DNA from: Anthoceros angustus
Taxonomy: Eukaryota > Streptophyta > Anthocerotopsida > Anthocerotales > Anthocerotaceae
NCBI GenBank assembly: GCA_010909165.1
Contig: MU008185.1
Span: forward strand, 310,001-374,000
Direction: 5' to 3'
Length of the DNA stretch: 64,000 bases
The first letter of the stretch is position 1. Each line of letters opens with the position of its first letter. The position numbers and the translations under genes are program-made. The notes beneath the pieces are model-generated. The model was not told where the DNA came from. It did not search any database and was given only the letters and a program-made list of their open reading frames with translations. This document shows, one piece after another, positions 57,349 through 64,000 of this stretch.

Positions 57349-58173
57349 GGTCGGAAGACGAGTACGTGGAACAAAGAGCAAGAGGCGCTGAAGAAGAAGG
57401 CAGTGCACCGCACAGGGCTGTCTCAATTCTCTGTCTATATTTGTTCTCTTTCCTTCTCCACTTGCAACATTTGTGTTTTTTCCCTCTTTTTGATTTCTTA
57501 ACTTATTTTTCTTTCTTTTCCGCTTATACTCTCCACCTAGGACCATCTACCATCCCATCCTTCTTGCCTCAGGTTTTTTTTAACTTATGACCCAGGTAGA
57601 TGGGAAGATTTTAAAGAGTGCAGAAAGACCATAATAGACTCGATGAGCTTGCGGATGTTGTTGAACATTTATACAAGACCTAAAGCAATCAATACTAATC
57701 ACGAGTTTAAATTAAATATAAATATTAGTTTATTTTAGCTATTATTATCATGATAATTTAGTTACATTTGAACCAAGATACCCAACCACCAAAGGCAAAA
57801 TAATGGACATGACTAGAGTTCATGAATAACACCTCGAGTTTTAAATGGGTTAGGTGAACACTCGTTTTAAATGCAAACAGCAAGAATAGCTGGGGTGAGA
57901 GTAAGTTGGACAATTGCTTTTACTTCCAAAATCCGATAAATATTGCTATTATCTTAATATGGTAATAACCAACCTAGTAATAACCTCGCCAAAGCGAGCG
58001 CTTCAAAATAGAATGTGCTATGCATACTCAGACACCACAGTTTTTGTCACCAGCTTCTTGAAGCCAAGTTGAGTTACACGGAATTAACCACATTTTGCAT
58101 ACATATCAACTGAACAACTCCCAAGAAATCAATCACTTTTAAGGCCTCTTTTCTGAACTTGCACTTGCTTTAC
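57349..58173. other. RPT5 promoter side, then AT-rich DNA
   Basis: 57349-57600 is pyrimidine-rich on the plus strand and should hold the RPT5 5' UTR and promoter. The rest is AT-rich with no credible ORF. Confidence 0.35.
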
Positions 58174-58434
58174 CTAATCCAAGGCTTTAGTATGATCACA
58201 AACTTTGAGCAGGAACCCAAGAGTCACATGATTAGGTGGCCTCATGCCTCCTACTGCATGCATCTGCTTCCATACAGAGAGAGTGCTTCTTGGCTTAGCC
58301 CACGTTCTTCCTACATAACGAATATAGTTGTCCCACTCACCACATCTCTCATGGTTGACTCGTGAACGGGCACCCGCTAAGCTCCCTACTTGCATACTTG
58401 TTAACCAGGCAGCTGGCAATGAGCACCTCAACTA
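58174..58434 (-). pseudogene. PPR gene relic
   Basis: Across frames on the minus strand one reads CLVNKYAS, then segments with stops, then a conserved PPNHVTLGFLLKVCDHTKALD. This matches the junction of two PPR repeats as in the intact genes (P(D/N)KVTF-x-x-(I/L)LKAC...ALD). Only about two repeats remain, interrupted by frameshifts and stops, so it is a decayed fragment. Confidence 0.55.
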
Positions 58435-58758
58435 GCAACCTCATTTTCTTGAACCTGGTCATGTAGTTGTTTATAAGTACAATAGCAATAGCATTGTGTA
58501 GGTTGTTCCTCCAAAACTTTTTAAAGTCTTGTTGTGATTTTGGAACTTTGTAAATTTGTAGTTGAACTTTTGAAATATCTTGAATTATATTTTGTACCAA
58601 AACCGTTACAAAAAAATAAGATTTTGATTCGAGCCCGCAGAGTTGTAATTTGTATGTGCTACATAAGCATCTATCACCCGATAGAGGAATCAATGCGAGA
58701 TAAAAACTAATATAGTTTAGGTTTGATTTTGCGTGGAACTCGCTAGTATGAAACTATG
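58435..58758. other. AT-rich intergenic DNA
   Basis: No gene or clear repeat seen. Confidence 0.3.
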
Positions 58759-58867
58759 ACCCAAATATATATGCATGTATCAATGTGTTAGCAAACCCAA
58801 ACGTATATGCATGTATCGATATGTTAGCAAACCCAAATATATATGAACATATCAATCTCCTAGCAAA
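58759..58867. repeat. Three-copy tandem repeat, about 37 bases
   Basis: The unit begins CCCAAA(T/C)(A/G)TATATG, continues CATGTATC(A/G)AT and ends TTAGCAAA. Copies 1 and 2 are close; copy 3 is more diverged (ATGAACATATCAATCTCCTAG). Confidence 0.75.
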
Positions 58868-58970
58868 CTAGTACAACAAGTGTGTGGTTGAAATGGTTTG
58901 GGCCAAATGCACTCACATTTTTAAGAATACAGTTGTTAAGCATCCTGCACTTTAGATTGGTACTTAGATG

Positions 58971-59147
58971 GGCTGCCTAGAGCGAGTGGATGCGCTTGGT
59001 GCAAGTACTTTAAGAACACCATCCGTCCTTAGTGGACTTAAATAAAATTCTTCTTCTTCTTCTACTTTAAGAACACCGTATTACAAATTGTTAAGTACCG
59101 AGTCCCAGTGATAGGAAAATTCTTTGTCCAGTGGACTATAGTAGATG

Positions 59148-59178
<31 letters not shown>

Positions 59179-59327
59179 CTTGGGGTGCCTAGAGCGAGTG
59201 GATGCCCTTGATGCAAATACCTTAAGAACATCATATTACAAATTGTTAAATACCAAGTTCCATGACATGAAAATTCTTTGTCAAGTGGACTATAATAGAT
59301 GACTTCTTCTTCTTCTTCTTCTTCTTC
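58971..59327 (+). mobile_element. Two tandem (TTC)n-tailed retroelement 3' ends
   Basis: Two related units, 58971-59181 and 59182-59327. Each runs from GCCTAGAGCGAGTGGATGC through AAATTGTTAA and AGTGGACTAT(A)(G/A)TAGATGAC to a (CTT)n tract (about 59149-59181 and 59303-59327). A unique body ending in a simple-repeat tail is the shape of 5'-truncated non-LTR insertions. The terminal AGTGGACT...TTC is reminiscent of the AGTGGA(G/C)TTAAATAAAATTC tail of the elements near 1.2 and 1.9 kb, so they may be one family. Confidence 0.55.
59006..59077 (+). mobile_element. Nested 42-base LINE 3'-end insertion with 15-base TSD
   Basis: TACTTTAAGAACACC occurs at 59006-59020 and exactly again at 59063-59077. 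Between them (59021-59062) lies ATCCGTCCTTAGTGGACTTA continuing AATAAAATTC and four TTC units, matching the 3' tail of the fragments ending at about 1242 and 1913. The second retroelement unit (59182-59327) lacks both the insert and the duplication, so it shows the empty site. Confidence 0.85.
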
Positions 59328-60314
59328 GTACATACGTACCATAACGAAACCTAACCCACCCAAGTGCTACCAATAGCAAATGGTGGTGGACTTGAAAGCC
59401 GATACGTTGTTGGCTAGGAAATATGGACCAAAAGAGTGGTCACAGATGATAAAAGAGAATCTGTTCATCTAATGCAACAGAATTTTTATCCCGATCAATA
59501 GACGAGAATTCGACTTGATCTTCTAACTGAGCCATGATCTTCTAAAAAGACATGATCTTCTAAGTGAGCCATGATCTTAGAAATTCTGCTTAGGACCTGA
59601 AAGTATGCCCTAAACCCCGTAGAAACATATCAATGTACTGTAACTTGAAAACGGACGATGCAGAAACAGGTTCAGTGGACGCAAATCGTTCGACAATCAA
59701 TGATGCAGAGCTGGGTTCCATGGACGCTGATCTCCGGAGGTACCCGTTAGAATCCGAACAGCCGTCGATACTAAGTTCGAAGAGTGAGGTATGTAAAACA
59801 ATTTCAACTCGGAAGCAGAGCAGCACAGCATTTGACGGCGAGCATAGACGCATGGGAACAAGTTAGAACTCACCCTGGAAGTCAGCCGTCAGTGTGTCAA
59901 CCTTCAGGCTCTCAACATGGAGTTGATTCTTCGGACTTGTAGAAGTCAGCAGAGCAATGCATGTCTGCAACTACCGGTGGTGAGGAACTGCCGACCTGGC
60001 ACCTCCTGATGTTGCAAATCACTGCATGATGCATTCTTTGACAGATGCTATATGCTTGGTTTGGTTGCAGCGGAGGCATCTGGGCAGGCACGATGGCGGG
60101 AGAAGTCGCTGGCTAACTCTCCGCTGTGATGCCGGTTCATGTCAGATAAGGTAAATTGGGCACTTGTGGTGATGATGCTCATGTGTTTGCACTGTTTGGG
60201 GCTGGTGTTTTGATCACGCCCCAATGCAGGCAGCCCCAAGTTCGTGTAATGGGTACACAGCACAGCAAGGGAGGTAAACCACGTGAAGAGGAACATCTGA
60301 GTAAGGAGTAAGGC
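59328..60314. other. Intergenic DNA, no gene seen
   Basis: An ATG frame at 59633-59866 (77 codons) has no recognisable content. The last 200 bases may include the decayed 5' part of the PPR relic that follows. Confidence 0.3.
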
Positions 60315-61470
60315 CGTTGAGGTCCTGGACCTTCTGGTGCAGCCAGGGTGGTATGTACACGTCCGCATCTTTCTTCCATCAGGTCATCAAGAGGTGCATT
60401 GCACACAAAGATCTGGGTGCTGGCAGGGTGTGCATACCCTGATTGTCAGAAGTGGGTATGTGGCAGCAGATTCTTTGCTAATCACGTCATCCGCGTGTAT
60501 GCTGCCTATGGAGGTTGGAGGATGCGTTGCAGGTTTTGAATGGATTGGCTGCTCCCAATGCTTATTCGTGGTCCTCCAGAGTTGAGGCACATGTTGACAA
60601 TGGACAGGCCAGGCAGGCAATCGAGATCTATTTGAGGATGGAACAGTCATCCCCTATGTTGGCAGCTAATCTTCTGTTTGTGGCAGCATTTAAGGCTTGT
60701 GCCAGTGCAGAAGATCTGACATCAGGCAGACAGGTCCATTCCGATGTCCTGAGTAGTGTGCTTGAGCCTGATGTGTTTGTTGGGAGCTGCCTGGTGGAAA
60801 TGTATGCAAGATGTGGGAGGTTGGATGATGCTCGCACAATCTTTGACAAGTTGGACTCGAGAAACGTGGTCACATGGAATACGGTGCTTGGAGGGTATGC
60901 TCAGGGTGGGCGTGGGCAAGAAGCCCTTGCGCTCTATGCAAGTATGCAAGAGGAGGAATCCACCTGCCTGACCATGTCACGTTTTGTGCCTCCTCAAAGC
61001 ATGTGCTAGCAGTGGAACACGACACCAGGAAGGCAGCTTCATTCACAAATACAGGAAGCAGGTGTCGGATCTGAGGTGATGGTGGGAGCTGCCTCATAGA
61101 TATGTATGCAAGATGTGGAAGCTTGGATGATGCCCGGACTGCCTTTGACAACATGACCAGAAGAAATGTGGTGACCTGGAACGTGATGCTCGCAAGATAT
61201 GCTGATGGTGGGCTAGGTGAAGAAGCCCTGTCTCTTTATGCAACTATGCAACAGGAGGGCGTTACTTCAGCAGATCACGTAACTTTGTGTGCCTTCTGAA
61301 AGCATGTAAAAGCATCGGGGCATTGGAGCAGGGAAGGCAGCTACATGACCAGGTTCAGGAGATGGGCTGCAAGTTGACGTGGTCATTTCGAGCTGCCTGG
61401 TGGACATGAATGCAAAGTGTGGGAGCTGAGAGGATGCCCGCAGGGTGTGACTGCCATTGCTTCTGGGAAG
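60315..61470 (+). pseudogene. PPR pseudogene
   Basis: In shifting frames one reads the start of a PLS-class PPR protein. An RCIAHKDLGAGR segment, LIVRSGYVA and SFFANHVIRVYAAYG lead into a longer intact stretch (60515-61009): LEDALQVLNGLAAPNAYSWS-like, FKACASAEDLTSGRQVH, CLVEMYARCGRLDDARTIFD, RNVVTWNTVLGGYAQGG. A frameshift near 60960 breaks it. Homology resumes with MYARCGSLDDARTAFD and RRNVVTWNVMLARYADGG (61102-61299), then KSIGALEQGRQLHDQ and VDMNAKCGS with stops. There is no E or DYW end. This is a recent but clearly inactive copy, unless the indels are sequencing errors. Confidence 0.8.
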
Positions 61471-61890
61471 CTACGTGCATCCACGACTTGCTCCAAAGAC
61501 AGCTCACCTTGGGAGCATCACGTGGCAGAGGAATATACCTGTTCTACAAAGCAGTCTTAGTGAGATGAAAGAGCATCGCTTGACGGGGTCAAGAGGAACG
61601 TGCCTCATGTTCTGAAGTTCTGGAGCCCAGCAGACAGTGTACGGATTGGGGCTGGACATCTCGCTTCCTTTCACGGAAGAGCCATCTTCATGGACGAAAG
61701 AGAGAGTGCAGCGCTCCTGAGGCTGACAGCCACTCACAAGGCATCCGACAAAGCACAGAAAAATGTCGTCCGAAACCACTGGTGTCAGGAATGCCTTGTC
61801 GTGCAAGTCCACAGTGTAGACAGGTTGGGAACAAGTAGCTAGAGGCGCCTTTGCAGGCGTGCAGAAGTTGCTCCACTGCATGCTTCTCCG
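61471..61890. other. Intergenic DNA, no gene seen
   Basis: Minus-strand frames here (to about 62055) show no domain and are probably chance. Confidence 0.3.
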
Positions 61891-62354
61891 CGCCGCTGGC
61901 CAGCACTGGCCAGCAGAAGTGGATTCGAATCTCCCAATCACACTTGCACGCTTTTCGTTGCAACTTGCAAGAGCCCACATTGATCCATATAAGATAATTG
62001 GGATGAGCAGGAAGTGGAGTGGGACGCCGTTTGCTCTGCTTGCCTTTTCTTGCAAGTCCTCCTGAGAAGGTGGGACGTTGTTGTGGAGGTTGGGCTATGG
62101 CTGATCCATCTCTTCCTGCCGGCGCCGCTGGCCAGCACTGGCCAGCAGAAGTGGATTCGAATCTCCCAATCACACTTGCACGCTTTTCGTTGCAACTTGC
62201 AAGAGCCCACATTGATCCATATAAGATAATTGGGATGAGCAGGAAGTGGAGTGGGACGCCGTTTGCTCTGCTTGCCTTTCCTTGCAAGTCCTCCTGAGAA
62301 GGTGGGACGTTGTTGTGGAGGTTGGGCTATGGCTGATCCATCTCTTCCTGCCGG
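61891..62354 (+). repeat. 232-base tandem duplication over an LRR gene start
   Basis: Units 61891-62122 and 62123-62354 are near-identical (about one base differs, CTTGCCTTTT(C) versus CTTGCCTTTC(C)). Each contains the leader and the ATGGCTGATCCATC start of the LRR gene. The ATG at 62329 leads into the LRR frame. The first copy's ATG at 62097 runs back into repeat sequence. The unit also contains the internal duplication CTGGCCAGCACTGGCCAGCA. Confidence 0.9.
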
Positions 62355-64000
62355 CGCCCCGCTGGTGGACCTGCTCGAAATCCTCGAGTCCCGCTCGCCG
62401 CAGCTGCGTGCGTTGCTTGCAGAGCTGGAGTCCGACTCGCCAAAGCGGCAGGAACTGCCATCTGTTGATTCGTGGGGAAGCTACTTCAATTGCGACTGCC
62501 AGGACGGGGAATGTCACCACCGCGAGGAGTGGCACTGGGCGGTGCGCTTGCGTCTGCTCACCGCTATCGGCAGATGCCGTACGCTCAGGAAGATTCAACT
62601 GAATCCTCTGTGGAAGAGGGTCACAGCGTGAGGCGGGACGAGGCGTTGGCGCTCTTTTCAGGCTTGCAACACAACCTTGTGCTGGAGGAGCTGAATCTGT
62701 TTGGCTACAAGGGGTTTGGGACGGCAGCAGCGTGCCTCCAGGCACTGAGTGCTGTCATCGACAGAACTCATCGCTCACTGGACTTCCTCGGTCTGCAATC
62801 TGTGGGATTGAGTGCAGAAGGACTGGGTGCCATCGCTGCAGCCCTTGGACGCAATGTCAGCTCTTCAGTGCTGTCCAGATTGTCTCTGTGTGGGAACGAC
62901 ATCGGAATGCTGTCGGGGCGCAACACTTGGCCGACATCCTTACCAAGTCGCCCAAGCTGCGCAATCTCTGGATGAGCAACCATAGGCATGGACGAGGAAG
63001 GAGCCGTGGTGATTGCAGGCCCTGGCGCATACCACTACACTGGCTGGGCTTAGAATCGGAGATCCTGCGGAATCCAAACCGGCCCGCGCCCATGTTCCTC
63101 GTTCCATTGCTCCAAGCTTTGGTGTGGCACACCCTGGCGGATCCTCCAGCTGCTGTTTCTGGCAATCACTCCATCACACGGCTTGTCCTTGAGTGTCCGG
63201 GAGGCCAGGAGGCTGTGGAGCCGGGGCTGGGAGAAGCCCTGGCTCAGGTGCTGCACCAACCGGGCTCTGAAAGACCTCAGACTATCCAGCTTCTTCGTCA
63301 CACGCGGATTGGGAGCTCTGCGGGAAAACAGCAGCATCACCAAACTCCTGGTGTTTCACTCGCGGCAGTCGGAGGATGATGACATGGATCCCATCCTGAC
63401 CACCATCCTGGATGAGTGCAAGACTGTTGAGGAGGTTCAGATCCGGTTTGACAAGCCCTTTGGTCCGTCCAGCTTCACCAAGGCGTTTTTCAAGGGTTGC
63501 TGCAGAAAACCGCAGCATCAACAGGCTGGTGTTGGATGGCTGGGATGGGCTGGACGACGAGATGTTTGAAGACCTGATTCAATCCCTGTCTACCAACACC
63601 AACACCCACCTCAGGCTGGATCACATCTCCATCAAGGGCACCTCATGGGAAAAGCAAGGCAGGGGCGAACGTCTGGAGAAAGCGTTGGGAGCTGCGCGAG
63701 TGCAGCCGCAGCTGCGTGCGTTGCTCGCAGACTTGGAGTCCGAGTCGCCAGTGCTGCAAGAACTCCCATCTGTGGATTTGTGGGAAGCTATTTCGATTGC
63801 CTTTGCCAGGAGGCCTACAGGAGTGTCAACACCGGGGCAGTGGCAGTGGTACGTACGCCTGCGCCTGCTCACAGCTATCGGCAAATGCCGGTCGCTGAGG
63901 AAGATTCATCTGAATCCTCCGGGAGGAGGGCACTTACAGCGTGAGGGAGGTAGAGGCGCTGGCTCTGCTATCAGGCTTGCAACACAACCTTGTGCTGGAG
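62329..64000 (+). pseudogene. LRR-family gene, right copy, frameshifted
   Basis: From ATG 62329 the frame reads a helical N-module (LVDLLEILESRSPQLRALLAEL, RQELPSVDSW, WAVRLRLLTAIGRCRTLRKI) to a stop at 62631. The homologous frame continues as SVRRDEALALFSGLQHNLVLEELNLFGY, SLDFLGLQSVGLSAEGLGAI and SRLSLCGNDIG. Further shifts occur near 62930, 63280 and 63500, with TRGLGALRENSSITKLLV and KPFGPSSFTKAFFKG recognisable. At about 63690 a second N-module begins (VQPQLRALLADLESESPVLQ, RLRLLTAIGKCRSLRKI) and is again shifted near 63910. It runs off the window. LRRs resemble the RNI/RanGAP type. It is either a pseudogene array or an expressed gene with assembly indels. Confidence 0.65.

Noticed and set aside
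61915-61945. tRNA-like T-loop word (GGATTCGAATC)
   Set aside because: Flanking bases do not form a T-stem and no D-arm, anticodon arm or acceptor stem was found. It also recurs in the 232-base duplicate.

Overview
The window is nuclear DNA of a land plant. Split genes have canonical GT/AG introns, mostly about 50-220 nt. The gene set is plant-typical: PLS-class PPR proteins, a dirigent protein, plant-type PI-PLC, an LDL/FLD-type histone demethylase and a WRKY19-like zinc-finger array. Very short introns, intron-poor PPR genes and PPR relics suggest a seedless plant, possibly a lycophyte such as Selaginella; this is inference.

Layout. 1-5.0 kb: retroelement debris (two tandem copies of a LINE-like fragment) and a broken LRR gene on the minus strand. 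5.4-21.5 kb, the first gene-dense block: a PEPCK-like gene (-), a conserved plastid membrane protein (+), a dirigent gene (+), a 1.7-kb tandem duplication, an HSP70-12-like gene (-), PI-PLC (-) and prefoldin subunit 5 (+). 21.5-24 kb: AT-rich, with minisatellites. 24-29.7 kb: LSD1-like demethylase (+) and a HemK2/N6AMT1-like methyltransferase (-). 29.7-35.1 kb: repeat-rich and gene-poor, with a foldback (MITE-like) element. 35.1-57.3 kb, the second gene-dense block: SETD9-like (-), two adjacent PPR genes (+), a TMC-family membrane protein (+), a WRKY19-like zinc-finger protein (+) and proteasome ATPase RPT5 (-). 57.3-64 kb: PPR relics, (TTC)n-tailed retroelement fragments and a second broken copy of the LRR family, now on the plus strand.

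The genes are mostly unrelated housekeeping or organelle-biogenesis functions and do not form one pathway. Three features stand out. First, the two PPR ORFs are separated by a 118-nt segment with consensus splice sites that would fuse them in frame, and the first carries an OSB-type PDF motif in its upstream exons. Second, there is an intact TMC-type (mechanotransduction-channel superfamily) gene in a plant. Third, there is a near-identical 1.7-kb tandem duplication whose second copy differs almost only by single-base losses in C/G runs, which may be an assembly artefact. Exon boundaries were derived by reading splice sites and keeping frame; none is supported by transcripts.
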